A stretch of 64,000 nt of DNA from Mixia osmundae IAM 14324 (GCF_000708205.1 NW_014575563.1:2122068-2186067); one strand, 5' to 3'; positions 30,101 to 43,107 are shown, counted from the first letter of the stretch. Notes: generated from the letters alone by a model not told the origin. Numbers and translations are program-made.

Positions 30101-32576
30101 ATGGAGGCAAACAGCAAGACATCGCTCGAAGACTACACGACGCAGCTTTGGATTTGTTTGATCAATTTTGCGCTCGATGCACCACCCAGCACTCGTCAAC
30201 TGTGCGATCCGCAGAAGTTCTGGCTCATGGTCGAGGACGAACTGGAATGGCATCTGGCAGAATCGAGTATGCAGCAAGATACGCTCGCGGCGCGCATCGC
30301 GGCTAATGAAGCTCGTGCTTGCACTGCTATGTTACTCTGCGCATTATCGCAATTTGACAGGTGGGGCATGTCAGACTCTCCGCCGCGCCTGCCAGCGCGC
30401 TGGGCCGCCATCAATGTGGCCTTCACAAGCATCGACATCAAAGATCTCGAGACAAGCTCGTCAATGCTCAGCCATTCAGCCTTATCCCGACGCGATGGCT
30501 ACATATGGACGCTCTGCGCACGATGCCTGATCTGCTCAGAGCGCTGGGGCTGGTCTATGGAGATGCAGACGGGCATTATCCAACAAGTCTACGATATGCT
30601 CAACGCTCGCAAGCTTGCACCACTGGCGACTGATCGAGGACACGATCTGCCAGTGCTTGTGCAGAGCCTACCCTGCAAATCAGTGCCTGGACTTGATCCT
30701 GATCGCGACTCTGCCTTGCACATATTACTCAAGCTGCTACTAAAGACAGCAGAGGATCTTGAGGTGCTCTCGCCGTCTCGGAAGGCGAAGACTCTTACAC
30801 CATTGCTCATGCGTATTTCGCCCATGAGGACGATCAGCTCAGCATCGACGACGGACCAACTCAACCATAAACAGCTCTCAATGCTTGTCAATCATTACTG
30901 TCTCTTCTTGACCATCATGAGCCTCAAGCTTGGTAGCCCAAACAGCCACCTAAGACGCTTTTGGGCCGTCTCTGCGTTCCCTAAAGCCGATCAGGCGGCG
31001 CGCAAGCTTCAGCTGCGCGCAATTCTCTTACTTGCTGGCACCTTCCATCGTATGACACTCTCACTCGAACCTATACTCGCCGTTGTTTTTGCCAATATGC
31101 GTACCCTACTTCATGAGCACGAGACGGCCTCAAGAGATTTCGAAAACTTGCACCGTGATCTGATTAGCACCGACAGATTTGCAACTGGCAAGCTCGGTAA
31201 CGATGAAGCTCGCCTCTACGCAAAGCTATCGACGCGATCAGCCGATGCTGCGAGGATGTTTGCTATCGTGCAACACCTGATTGGATCAATACTGCAAATC
31301 GCCTGCAACTCATCGGGCCAAGATGCAGCCTATCCTCCCGAAGCTTTATTTGACGAATGTAAGCAACCCTGCTAGAGGTGGGTCTGTTCTGATGGTCTTC
31401 GGCAGGCTGGACATCCTCGCCCCTGAACAGGCCAGCGCTCGTCTTTCATCGCTCTGCGGGCCCTGTCATCATTGGCGCGCTACAAAGCGTTCTTGATCTC
31501 CGACGCGCCGCAATCTGCAAGCAACTTTCCCAGGCTGAACGCAGCCAGGACGAATATGGCTCTCTTGACATAGATTTCGATGATCCAGCTCTTGCTGAAT
31601 TGCTCGGTGCGCCCGGCTCACAGCGCGCTCCGATGCCAAGCCAGGAGACAGCAGCACAGCGCTTGCACACACAAGACAACAGACTGATAGAGTTTGCCAC
31701 TCGAATGATCTTGCCCGGTCTGGCGTCGAACGTGGTAAACTTTGTTCCCCAATCGAGACACTGGTCGGCCGAAACTGTGATGACTGTCTTCAACGATGAC
31801 CATGTGGCGCGAGCTCATCTCGAGGCGCTCGTCAAGTGCTGGGTTGGATACTGTCACCTCGCTGTGGCACACAATTCTCGACAGTGGTCAGACTATGTCC
31901 GGCCTGGTCCTCATTCGCTGCATCGTATCGTTCAGCAGAGCCATCGTCGGGAAGTTGCAGTGCTTTTCATCAACGAGATGGTATGTCTGGAGCCAGTCAC
32001 ATTACAACACTTTGGCAACGAGATCATCCTTGCTTGGCTGCAAGCAATATCTCGGCCGACGCTCACGCAGGCCCATCGCAATCTCACGAGAATGATCTTT
32101 GGGCGTCTGCGCATGCACGCCCTTCTCCTCGATGCAGTGCCTGCTGCTGAGGGCGAAAGCTCAAGCGAGCGCGAAGACATGGACATGCTTGCCGATAATC
32201 TCGAATACGCTCGTGTACCTCTTCTATCAGGTTTGCGTCCATACTTTACCAGATCCTTCGCTGAGCTCTGAACTTAGGCATCTTCAAGAACATCAACAGG
32301 GAGCTTACAGAAGGACGTCCGAGTGTGCCTGCCGGTCAGCTCTTCGCTTGCATGCACGGTCTGTTGCAGTCGATGAATGACTATCGCAAGGTGCGCCAGC
32401 CTCACGAATGAGATCATGCCTTACTTATGCCATCGTCGCAGGACCTAAAGACGACGGTTAGTACAGAACGGCAGGCCAATTACGAGCTTTTTTGTCGCGC
32501 GGTGATTGGCCTGCTCCAGGAACGCATTCCAAGCGTGGACGAGCACAGCGTCTCTTCGCTCAAGTTGTTCGTCTAA
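27169..32576 (+). CDS. MMS22: MMS22/Mus7-family replication-fork repair protein
   Basis: Mms22 is the substrate adaptor of the Rtt101/Cul4-Mms1 ubiquitin ligase and acts in recovery of stalled replication forks. Five exons (27169-28308, 28367-31358, 31406-32230, 32278-32390, 32442-32576) give 1734 residues; introns are 58, 47, 47 and 51 nt. The N-terminal 650 residues are disordered and hold the family motif LRKRTAMQKNPYSLEQLKYK near residue 225. The C-terminal 1000 residues are helical, from YDFGLERISAHCAFSASTYLGKGSL onwards, like the Mus7/MMS22 domain. The protein ends RAVIGLLQER...LKLFV. The first junction (HH to PARKRP) is the least certain. The gene converges on the RasGEF gene with 36 bp between stops. 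Confidence 0.85.
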
Positions 32577-32612
32577 GGCATAATATTGGCACAACAGTCG
32601 TTGATTTCACGT

Positions 32613-35600
32613 CTACGGTTCACAAGCTAGCGATCGTTTTGCGAGGGTTTTGCGGTCGACCGCAGTGACAGTTAGGCAGCGCCTGAATAGCTGCGCTTCA
32701 GGATCGAAGGGATAAAGAGCGGCGAGCTCCTGTGCAAGGAGGGTCTGCTGGATCAAATTGGCTTGCTGACGCGCCTTTTGAACATTCAGCAATGGCGAGA
32801 GAGTCAGAGAAGCCGCGACATCTGAGCAGCCAGGAGGTAATGGCTCGACCGATGGAGCTATCATGGCGTCTGGAGCTGTGCACCGCGTCACAGTGTTCTC
32901 TTGCTCAGCGAGAGAGGCAAGATCGCGCAAAGCCACGCCTAGCCCGTAAAAATCAGCATCAGCTGACACATGCCTAGGCAACGCACCCATGAAGGGTATG
33001 CAAGCTGTGCTCGGACTCCGTAAAGCGCTCTTCAAGGATTGCTTCGTCATCGCTGCCGGTTGCGAGGACCTCAAGAGCTCGCCGTGCTTAAGGCGAAGGA
33101 GGCGAAAGTCATGCGATGACGATGCCAGGATCTTGAGGTTGTTGAAGAGCTTAGTTTCCCAGCCTGGTAATCTGTGCCACGTCCTGCGCAGGCGAATGAC
33201 AGGATCTGTCTGCAGTCCGTGTATGATCTGCGTCATCGTCTGCAGATTTGATAACTGGTACGATTTCTGCGCCTTGAATGTGAGCACGCGGCGACAGATT
33301 TCGGTAAAGCAACTTACCCATGCCAGTCTGATCAATTTGGACAGGACGGCTGTTCTGCTCTCGAGATTGACGACATTTGTGACCCTACATCAGGTGTCAG
33401 TGCCAGAAGCAGCTAGCAAGCAGACCTACTCGGATGCTGTCCAGTTGGCAATTAGATTGAATCGCGCTATGATGGCAGCAACCGCGCTGTCTTGTATATT
33501 GCCCTGGGCTTTCGCCCGTGCACGTTCTTTGAGGTAACTCGCCCAGTCCAAGACACGAGGAGTGGCACTCTTCCAGTCACCTCCGAGCAGATCTTGATAC
33601 GTGACGGCTTGTAGTAAGTCGGCCTCGATGAGCGCGAATTGCTCAGCGAGGACAGAAGTCTTGCAAGCGAGTATGTGGAGCCGCGCAATAGTCCTACGCT
33701 GTTGAAAGGGTGCGTCGAGCCGAGGAATAATGCTCTGACTGGGCAGATCGACTGAGGCGGATCTGGACTGGCTTGATGTGAGACTCTGCGATGAAGGCGT
33801 TGCGGGAGTCGCGTCGGTAACACTTGCGCGTCGAGGCGTAAAGCCAATTGCGCTGTCGGCTCGGTTGGGGTCTGCATCAGACGTAATGTCGTCACCTTGC
33901 GGCGTACCTTCCACAGTCTCGTCGTACTCGTCGTCGTCGTCGTCATCGCCATCGTCATCAGAGCTGGGCATGGCAGCACCGCGAGCCTGTGCATTAGGCA
34001 ACAGGGCATCTTGAGACTTTTGCATTTGTGCTTCCACGCGCAAAGCTTTCTGCTCTTGTGCAGAAGGGTCTATGTCGCCCTCAAGTCGCCGCAGAGCTGC
34101 CTGCACGTCTCCTTCTTCTTCCTCGTCGGAATCCCATAGGCCTTCGGAAACAAAATTGGGAATTATTGGGGCTTGTGGCTTTGGCAATCCTTGCGAGCTG
34201 TCCGCTTTGCTGCTGATGCTAGCATCGTCTGCGCTTTCGGACCTGCTCGTCGCTATATCCTGCTCAAAAGCTGCGTCGAGTCGCCGAAGCTTTAAGCCTT
34301 GCATGCCTGGCTTGCGACGTACTTTTGACTCTTCCAAGATAGCGGAATCAATGTCTGAATCGTCGGACAGGTCTAGATCATCTAGTTGCACAATCCTGCT
34401 GTCAGTCTGCCGAGTCGTCTTCCATCGCGAGGCGGCAAAAAGGCCTGGCAATTCTACGCTGCCTCGCGTTTCAACGTTGTTGCTTCCTACCGACTCTGGG
34501 GCACCGCAGATCTCGTTGGGTCTATCGTTGTCGGAGGAGAAGCGCTCACTCTCCGAAGTAGCGGGCGTGTTATGCTCGCTAAAAGATTTACCCTTGTCTG
34601 ACGAGCTCCAGCGCACTTCTACCGCTGTCGATGCGAGCCTGCTTTGGTTGGGCAAGTCTGACGGACGAAAGATGTCTGTGTAGCTATTCGTTGATTGCGA
34701 GTCGACGCTCGGCCTGCTGAGCGGCGACGTCTGAGTAGACGAGGCCTGGTCTACTTCAATACCGATAAGAGTGACATACGGCTGTATTTGGAAGCATCAG
34801 CAACGCTACAGCCGAGGATGAACCGCCTACTATTCGACCAGCATTGATAGTCGGTTGCTCGGAAATCATGTCGAAGTCTAGATCTGCCGAGGCCTCTTCT
34901 TCGAGCGTGGACAAGTCCGGAGCATTGTTCGATGCTTTTGCTGAGCCAGCAGAGGATGCAGAGCGCATCCCGGCCGCATCTATACTATACTGCAAGCCGG
35001 CAAAGGCTTCGCGCAGACGTCTTATGATTTTCTTGAGGTTCTTGATCAGACTATGGTCTTTCGCAGATTCTCGGATCTTCGGATTTTGCGCAATGTCGTT
35101 GATCCAGGCTGCTAAAGTTAGGCGTAAATATCGGTTCGGCAGATAGTCCTCGCGGAAATAGTTGAGCAGCCAGAAGCGAAGCGCAACGAAGGTGCGAATA
35201 CGAACGATAGTGTGAGCGCTGGAGTCATGCTCGTGTAGCAATGTACAATCGAAGCGAGCGAGCAACATATCCAGACACGTCTCTGGGGTGGAAAATTGGC
35301 GATAAGTAAGGAAGAACGTAGCGAGCGTGTCGGGATGAGACCTGCTAGTCACCTCTGCGATCCATCGTTCGATAGTTGCAGCTGCGAGCAAACTTGTGTC
35401 ACTAGTCATCATAGCGACTCTGTCGCGCGTTCGATGATTCGAACGTGCTTGAGCATAGAGGGCAAGCATGGCGCTCCAGCGTCGCGAGGGCGCAATAGCT
35501 GCCGCCTCTTCGCTCGAGATGCGAGTATCGTTCTCTTGATTGAGGGCGTAGACCGCGAAGCGTCCGTCTTCCGCCCATATGCGCGCAGGACCCGAAGGAT

Positions 35601-37023
35601 CAGCTGCGCCAAGGTCCGAGAAGAGGCGAAAAGCCTGATAAGTGGACTCGGATACACCTGCAGGAGCATCTGGATCTGCCTTGGCGGTGCGCATTGAGTC
35701 TGACGAAACCGCCGGCTTGACTTGATGACAGGCAGCCAACGGATTATGGGGCCCGTCCGGTTCAGTCGCTGTCGCTTGTACATCCGATTGCTGCCAGCCT
35801 AGCAGTGCACCGAAGACATCGCACGTAGTCGTATCACTGCGTCGACGGTGCAACCTATAAGCAGGCGTGAGCATGCCGGTAGCAGGGGCATATGCTTCAT
35901 CGATAGGCTGTGGCGAGCCTGGCTCTGAAGCGTCAGCATGTTGGCATGGCCTAAAGTAGCCGGCAGCATCCGGCATGATGCGCGGCACTGTCCTAAATTG
36001 TGTGCTGCCGGTAGATTCGTCGCTCGCGCGCTCGCGGCCAACCTTGTCGCGCGAAGCTTGACCACGAAGGCCTGGAATGGATCTATAGATGCGTAGTGGC
36101 TTGCGCAGAGCTGCAGCTGCCGCGAGACCGTTGCTCGTCCGTCTAGGACGGACGTATGGCTCAGAGGAGTGGCCAAGTATCGAGCGCGTCGTCTCGCTGC
36201 CTTTAAGGAAAGTGTCTGGACGAAGTGGAGATACATCGCCAGGGAGTGCGGTCACGCTTGTCGGTGGGGATCGAGGTCTACGCTCAAGGTTAGCGTATGT
36301 TGTCTGGCAATATCAAGATGTGTACCTGATGCGATAGACGGGTCTGCCGCCGTCGATGCTGCGGACAGAGACGATGTACGAAGCGCCGCTGTCGAGGACC
36401 TCCCTCGACGCATTGGAAGCATTGAGCTCTGGGGTAGATGGCTGCGGAGGCGAGACTGGTCGTGAAGGGTGCTGGGCGGTGTCGATGTGCGAATTGTAGT
36501 AAGCTGCGAGCGCTTTTGCCGCAGCCAGACTGGTAGTCTCTACAAAGTCGACAGACTGACTTGAACTCTCCGGTGACATGGCCACAGATGAAGCGTTAGT
36601 ATCGAGCGCGCGAGAGGGCTTGCTTCTGACGGATAAGCTTGACGGTAAACGAGTTGTAGACAAAGAGTTGAGTATGGCCGTCATGCTTGTATGTCGGGAA
36701 GAACTGGGTCGATCGCTACTTGGCTGAGGATGCTCCCCAGCCGAGTACAGATCTATGTCTGCTCTAGGCGCAGCTTTCGCGATATGCTTGTTGGACAGCG
36801 AGACCGACAGGCTCCTGAAGACCCTGGGACGGCTGCTCTGAGTTGAAGAAGAACCTTCGCGATTGACAGCCTTAGCTGATGAGTCTTTGAGCGTCGTGCT
36901 GTCTCTGCTGAGCCTTTCAGGGCTTCGAGACAGGAGGCGCTGGCTGGATGGCGATGACGCGCTAGGAGCTGAGCCTGTGCTGCTCGCCGTGGTATTCATT
37001 GGCGCAGACACGCTTGAAGTCAT
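32613..37023 (-). CDS. Ras-family guanine nucleotide exchange factor (CDC25 type)
   Basis: Activates a small GTPase of the Ras/Rap/Rsr type. Exons 36326-37023, 34780-36277, 33430-34730, 33318-33384 and 32613-33272 give 1407 residues; introns are 48, 49, 45 and 45 nt. After about 530 disordered residues comes the REM/RasGEF-N domain (LATFFLTYRQFSTPETCLD, ALRFWLLNYF). A 400-residue acidic, low-complexity linker follows. The catalytic domain starts near residue 1085 (EQFALIEADLLQAVTYQDLL). It continues through RFNLIANWTASE|VTNVV and RTAVLSKLIRLAW|AQKSY to QTMTQIIHGLQTDPVIRL and TWHRLPGW. Only splicing of two 45-nt introns keeps the catalytic core intact. Which GTPase it serves is not evident. 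Confidence 0.87.
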
Positions 37024-37567
37024 TTTGGTCTGATCGGCCAGCCTGCGACGACCGGCTCAGCTCTGGGTGTCGATGAAGTTTTGAAGCCGTCGCTGCACGC
37101 TAGCTTTACGCGGGCATTTGAGATGCGCACGGTCTCCTGAGGCCTGCTCAGGCCCGTCTCTATTCTTATGCTGGAGCGAGGGCGCGACAGTGGCTCATGC
37201 GATGCAGGTCATCGTCAGGCTGCGCCTTGTGAGCTGTCGATGTCGTCCAGTAGGTCGCGCGACGAAATGACCAAGCGTCTCGAGGCTGCTAACGGACAGC
37301 ACTTGGGCTATGATGCCTCGGCACCGTACAAAAGTCTGTGGGGGCGCCTATCGCTTGCAGCCTGAAGCCTCTGAGGTTCTTTGGGTACCGTTCAAGCACT
37401 CGAGCAAGGAGGTGAATGATACGCGAATTGATCGAGCCACGAGCGGACGAGACACGCGATATGATCGACGATGATACATTGAACAACGCAGACTCGTGAG
37501 GGAAGAACTGCGATAGATAAGCTTTCCCCTGTGTCATGCTCTTGGGTATCTTTTCTCGCGGCGGAGT
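37024..37567. other. 544-bp region, RasGEF promoter with an uncertain small frame
   Basis: The region lies between the RasGEF start and the end of the wax-synthase-like gene. A plus-strand frame at 37168-37365 (from MLERGRDSG, ending SLWGRLSLAA) and a following open stretch in another frame (EASEVLWVPFKHSSKEVND) look mildly protein-like. The only joining introns would be 27-35 nt, shorter than any other here. I do not call a gene. Confidence 0.35.
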
Positions 37568-39261
37568 TCATCTAGACGTGTTCGGACCAGTGGGCTGTTC
37601 AGGCTTTGCCGCCAAAGATCTGCAGCCAGGAGTCAGACGCGAAGGCTGTGAGGACAAGAAGAAGCTCACGGGATGTTCATAGAGATGGATGAAACCGCGG
37701 ACCGGTCCGAAGATACCGATTGCTTTGAGATCTTCGAAGAAGCCTGCGCGAATGAAAGGCATGCAGAAGAGTGGCGCCGATGACCAGACGAGAGCATTGG
37801 TCACGATGATCGCAACGGGTGAGGGGATCATGTTGTTTGCTGACGGGAAAGTGCGACTGAAGTAAGTATAGACGACGGTGGCGACGCCGTGGACGAGGAA
37901 GAAAGTGACGTTCTCGCCTGTTGCGCCACCAAAGGCAAGCGCATTCATATATCTGTATGCAGTCAGAGCTGTGCTAAGCATGCAAGACAGAGGGATGAGC
38001 TCACTCGTGGAACAGGCCAGAGGCGAGGAAAGTGATGATGGCCATGAAAGCTTTCTTTGCGAACGAGGAGCGCTTCTTCGCTGCCTTGGCTTCCTTTTGC
38101 TCAGAGCGCTTCTTCTCCACCGCTTGACGCTTAGCAGCTTGCATCTTGTCCATACCAGCTTCGTCTGCGCTCGCCTCGGTCTCTGACAGCATGTCGCGGT
38201 GGTGTCGGATCGCTTTGCCGTTCTTGCCCGATCCATTGGCAGCTCCGTTGGCAGGCTTCTTGGAAATTGCAGTGCCGCCTTGTTTCTGAGCTTGCTTGAA
38301 GTGGAAGATCACACGATGCAGCGCAACCTTGATGGCCAGATTCCCTGCGCTAAGCAGTCAGTCCGTGTGCAATACATTCTCATCTGACTGACATCGGCCC
38401 CAGAAGTCACGAATGTTCGTGGCGCCAAGAGGGTTGTGGAACATCTCGTGTTGCTCGACGCCCCAGATGAGACCTTGCAGTCTGAGGATGCCTTCGATGA
38501 GGAAGCCGAGCGTGCCGAGAACGCAGAGGCCTAGGATAGAGTTGTAACCGATAAACGCAAATTTGCTGTCAACTTGGGCCATGATCTCGGGAGGAGGCGC
38601 TGCATAGAGCAGGATGTTGACCATGAGGAACTTGAGACCGCAGCCGCCGAGCGCCTTGAGGTTCTCCCATCGCGGATTGGGTGACAGGTTCTCTTCTCGC
38701 GGGAATGTAAAGATGGTGGTATAAAATTTGCCTGCCCTCCTCTCATCAGCGCCCGTCATGGACAGCTCGAGGTCAGCGCTGACGGAAAGACCAGCTTTCG
38801 AGCTCCTTTGGGTTTCTGAGCAGGAAGACTTCGACGATATGGAGCGAGCCGAGGAAGCCGTAAGCGGGCATGCCGAAATCGATGACGCCGAGGCCCGTCT
38901 TGCCGTAGAAGAGCGGCCAGAGGAGGACTGATCCTACGCCGACAGCGCAGACAAACTGTCTAGAGAGCGCATTGGGTGTAGCGCGCTGGCTGTACATGAA
39001 AGCGACGAGGATCTGGACATTGGCTCGGTCAGGTCATGCATCCACTCAAAAGATGAACAGCCGGCGTACGGATAGAAAGATCTGCTGGTGTAAGGCAGCC
39101 GTGAAGAAGTTGCCCCATGGCGCAGGTCGAGGCGTGTAGAGCGTGATCTTGAAGCCAAGTTTCTTGGCTCCGACCAGCATGGGATCATGTGTGCGCTGCA
39201 CCGTCAAGTTGTTGACGGAGCTCTTGATGACCGAGGTGTAGTAGTCGAGCGAGTAGGCCAT
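37568..39261 (-). CDS. wax-synthase-like MBOAT acyltransferase
   Basis: An integral ER-type O-acyltransferase related to wax synthases and fungal sterol or terpene acetyltransferases. Exons 39070-39261, 38784-39012, 38393-38731, 38005-38344 and 37568-37952 give about 494 residues; introns are 57, 52, 48 and 52 nt with consistent phases. Several membrane helices are visible. The conserved NPLGATNIRDFWGR is completed by splicing to WNLAIKVALHRVIF, the FWGRRWH-type motif. The putative catalytic His lies in the spliced SGLFHEYMNALAFG. A Lys/Glu-rich cytosolic loop of 80 residues sits between. A further intron near 37620-37670 would give a slightly shorter C-terminus (stop at 37599). The substrate is unknown. 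Confidence 0.8.
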
Positions 39262-39848
39262 CTTGTCCGGCTCGCTCCTCAGCAGGTCCTGTCAGAAAGA
39301 CGGTGAGCGGCAAGGCAAAGGCGGAGAATTAAGTTACGTCAGTCAGACGAATTTGCCGCAAAGTCGAAGAAACCCCGCGCTGATCGGCAAACGCGGCTGC
39401 CCGTTTTGGTTGCAAGACATTTTGGACTGAAGCCTGGCACAGCTGCTAGCTTTGTTAGGGCGCCTGCCACACAGACACAGGACAGCAGGAAGGGAAGCCG
39501 ACAGTCTCACGCTGCTCAGGTAGTCTATCGCTAAGGCCAGTCTACCTGGCTTGGCGCAGCATCTGTCCGGGGGTGCTGTCTAGATTCTGTATCTCGCTGG
39601 TTGCCGCTCGACTGGGGTTTGCCGATCTACTCCTCACGGGCCACCAAAACCACGTCGACCTCTCGTGCGCCGACTCACGAGCGAAGCCTATCTATCGATT
39701 GCCATTGTCTCTCTTCAAGCCTGCGCCTGCTTGTGAATCGTCGTCTTCGAAGCCTGCTCGCCTGACCATCTATCATCCCATTGAGCGGATCCAAAAGACT
39801 TTATTGCTAGCGATTTGAACATCCCAAAACGCTCGATTCCCATTCACA
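39262..39848. other. 587-bp divergent promoter region
   Basis: This lies between the starts of the wax-synthase-like and lipase genes, which are transcribed away from each other. I see no coding frame with family similarity. Both are lipid enzymes, so shared control is possible. No motif stands out. Confidence 0.4.
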
Positions 39849-41973
39849 ATGGCAGACGGAGGTTATATCGACTATGCCAAGCATGCTTCCCAGGCATCAC
39901 AAGACTCATCCCGGCTGGAGTACCTCGCAGACTCGAATCATCTAGACCAGGAGGCTGCATCAACACGGTCACGCAGTTCGGCTGCCTCGTGGGTCTCCAC
40001 AGGCCTCTACGGAGGCACGAGCTGAGCATCACAAGCAGATCTGATCGCAGACCGAGAGAGAAGAGAGGAACTGCAGGCGCATCAAAACTGAGCCGATCAT
40101 CTGTCGCGAGCGATGGCGGCTCGGACGTGTCCTCTGCTCTGTCGCCCTATCCAGAGGACAAGAAGGTCAGACCACCTCCGACAGTGTCCGACAGGTCGTC
40201 TGTCATGTCCGGCACGGGCACGGGCACAGGCACACAAAGCGAATATACTGGCACGGGCACCAGCTTCACCGGGACGAGGACCGGCACTTCCTTCACTGGC
40301 GCTTCCCGCCGCACATTCGGCGGTCCAGAGTGCGTTCCTGTCCGCGGTGGTATCGCTGGGCTAATGCATAGCTTCTCCAGAGAGGCAGAGAGGCGAGAGC
40401 GAGGACTGCAGTACGTCGACAATGGCGTCAATTTCTTGAACGACCACGATCCTCCGACTTATGATGGCTACAATGGCTTCTGGCGGATCATCCTTGAAAT
40501 GAAGCAGGCCTTGTCTTTCCTCATCACCGCACAATCGTTCGCCGTCATGGCTTTCATCGCCTATCCAGCCTATATCACTTCCCTTCTCTCACCATACCAT
40601 GTCCGTCCGCCTTACGGCAAGCGAGACAAGTCTTGGGAGAACCGTATTCCTGGCGAACGCTTCTCGGCTCGTGCAGAGTACTACGCAGAATTTTGGGGCT
40701 ACAACTATGAGTATCACGATGTCGAGACCGAGGATGGCTTCATCCTCAAGGTCGTCCGGCTCACCTCGAAGAAGCATCGTCGCAGTGCGTAGTATGTTGC
40801 AATCTCCAGTGATGCGCTGACACCGGCTCGGCTACAGCTGGTCACCCCGTCTTGCTGCAGCACGGTATCTTGTCAAACGGCGCCACGTTCGTAGTCAACG
40901 AAGAGCGCTCGCTTGCTTTCTGGCTCATGGAGCGCGGTTACGATGTCTGGCTAGGCAACATTCGCACGAATTACAAGATGCCACACAAGAACATTCCTCG
41001 CTGGCATCCCAAGTACTGGGCCTGGGCCGTCAAGGAGATTGGCATATACGATTGCACGGCAACCGTCGAGTATATTTATCAGCGAACACGCTCTAAAGTG
41101 GCGTACGTCGGTCATTCCCAAGGTTCGTGCTCTGCCTTTGAGTTACTCGACACAGCTAATGACCGGATGCAGGTACCGGGTCGATGTTCCTCGCGCTGTC
41201 AAAGGGTATGCGCCCGGAACTCGGGCGGAAAATGTCTTGCTTCTGCGCGCTCGGTCCGTCGGTCTACGTCGGTCCTGTCTTGCAAACGTTCCCCTTCTCG
41301 CTCATGCGCAAGTTCACTAATCGCCAAGTGTGGTCGCTCATTTTCGGCGTGCGCGAGTTCATTCCCATCATTGGCTTGCTTCAAGAGTATTTGCCATCTT
41401 GGCTCTTCGGACATCTCGCCTTCCCAGTCTTTTACTTCCTCTTCGGCTTCCATGATCACAATTGGGTGCCGCGTCAGATTCCTAAGTTCTTCCGAACAGT
41501 CGGTCAGTGCATTCACCATCGAGCGTCTACGTTGCTGACGTTTGTTTTCTGCAGGCGTTCCGAACCCCAGCGAATTGCGTAGGTCTCTCATCGGAGAAGC
41601 ATGGGTCGAGCTAATAAAAGAGGCGCAGTGTACTTCTATATGGCCAATCAGAGCTATACAGGCTGCATCTTCGACCAACAAAGCCCCGAGCCCTGGTTCC
41701 CGCCGACAATCCCGCCTGTTGCCATCTGGTGCGTCTCCCGCACTCATTGTGCATGGTCGCGCTGACTCCCAGCGTAGGTGGGGTGATATCGATACGCTCG
41801 TGTCTGGCAAGCCGCTGCTAGATCGTATCAAAGCAAGCGAGCCAGACGTCAACCTGGTCTACGAGTGCATGCTGCCGAATTACGAGCATCTGGACATGCT
41901 GTGGTCCGTCAACGCGCCTCAGGATTGCTATGCCGGGATCAGAGAGGTCATCGAGATGACTCGATACTCATAA
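39849..41973 (+). CDS. AB-hydrolase lipase, sterol-ester/triacylglycerol type (Tgl1/Yeh-like)
   Basis: A membrane-anchored acid-lipase-family esterase that hydrolyses sterol esters or triacylglycerol on lipid droplets or at the plasma membrane. Seven exons (39849-39988, 40039-40784, 40838-41122, 41173-41502, 41555-41578, 41623-41728, 41778-41973) give 608 residues. A membrane segment lies near FLITAQSFAVMAFIAYPAYI, before the catalytic part. Motifs are VETEDGFILKVVRL, GHPVLLQHGILSNG, ERGYDVWLGN, the nucleophile elbow GHSQG|TGSMF, which is restored only by splicing, and a late DTLV and YEHLDML carrying the likely Asp and His. The fifth exon is only 24 nt and its downstream intron 44 nt. A Gly/Thr repeat (TGTGTGTQ, TGTGTS) lies near residue 125. 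Confidence 0.88.
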
Positions 41974-42123
41974 TGCGGGTCTTTCGTTCGCTCGAGTGTG
42001 ACACACATTTGCGCACACATCGCATCTGTGCTATTTTGACTTATTGTACACGGTTCGCTCTGCTTGCACATGCATAATCTGTAGCTTGAAGATCGCAAGT
42101 CGACAAGAGCGTATATGGACAGC

Positions 42124-43107
42124 CTATAGATCCAGTACTGGACCGGCAGGCACGATGGGACGATCAGTCTGAGTGTCCCAGCCTCCTTTGGCGGCAGCCA
42201 TGGTATAGCCGACCTTGATCTGATCAAAGTGGGTGGCAGATCTGAATTCGTGTTGCGCATACAACCGCTTGAACCATGCCTGAAGGGCGGGATAGTCTGA
42301 AACCTTGCGCAAATTACAGCGAAAAGCATAGTGATAGGATATATCGAATCTCGCAATCGTGGGATAGAGCCGTACGTCGGCCTCTGTGAGCTCGGAACCG
42401 AGCAGGTATTGCCTGCCGTCGGAAGAGAGCAAGGCTTCAAGTCGATCGAGCGCGCGAAAGAGGGTACGGACGTGCTCATCGTAGACTGCCTGACTGGCAG
42501 CAAAGCCAGTCTTGTAGCTGCGCGGGCATCAGACTGAGGCGCGGGCCAGGTGTATCTCGACTTACACGCCGTTGTTGATGTCGTTGTAGATCCATTCGTT
42601 GAGGGCGTCGATGTCGGATCTCATGGCAAGCGGATACAGGTCCAGCTTGCTGTCCGCACTGGGGAAAGTGTAAAGCATCCTGATGATCTCTGATGACTCA
42701 TTGCTGACGATACGTTTAGTCTGCTTGTCAAGTAAGACAGGCACAGTGTAGCGGAGGTCGTAGCTTGGTTCGACGGAGTGGTAGACGTCTCTGATGAGGT
42801 GATGACCCCAGATGGGATCTCGTTCATCCGCGCCGTCCTTGCCGTCCCAGTACCAGCCATCCGGAGAGAGGATGGGCGCGAGATAGGTGATGTCAACGTG
42901 ATCCTGGAGCTTGAGCAAGTTGCGAACGAGGATGGTCCGGTTGGCCCAGGGGCATCCTGTGTTGACGTAGAGCAAGTATCTGCCCGAGTCAGGCTTGAAG
43001 ACCGGATGATCAGCCGAGATGGTGTCCCGGAAGAAGGCGTTCTGACGTCGGAACTGGCCGTCCTTGTCTGCCTGTGTGTAGATGCGGGCCTCCTTGGCGG
43101 ATGTCAT
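42124..43107 (-). CDS. ECM4: omega-class glutathione transferase / glutathionyl-hydroquinone reductase
   Basis: Reduces glutathionyl-hydroquinones and related conjugates with a catalytic Cys, as in yeast Ecm4/Gto2. Exons 42566-43107 and 42124-42517 join across a 48-nt intron (donor GTAAGT) and give 311 residues. The signature is NTGCPWANRTILVR with catalytic Cys-Pro-Trp-Ala. Other family motifs are GWYWDGKDGADERDPIWG, RYTVPVLLDKQTKRIVSNES, and the C-terminal helical domain spliced as NDINNGV|YKTGFA with LGSELTEADVRLYPT and RFDISYHYAF. The ATG at 43107 gives the usual N-terminus; an upstream extension in frame would overlap the divergent Ima1 gene. Confidence 0.9.

Noticed and set aside
37289-37537. 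Minus-strand frame of 82 residues between the RasGEF and wax synthase genes
   Set aside because: It has no similarity, no fitting splice partners and lies in a probable promoter.
40147-40431. Minus-strand VPVPVP frame opposite the lipase Gly/Thr repeat
   Set aside because: It is antisense to a coding repeat of the lipase gene; no independent evidence.
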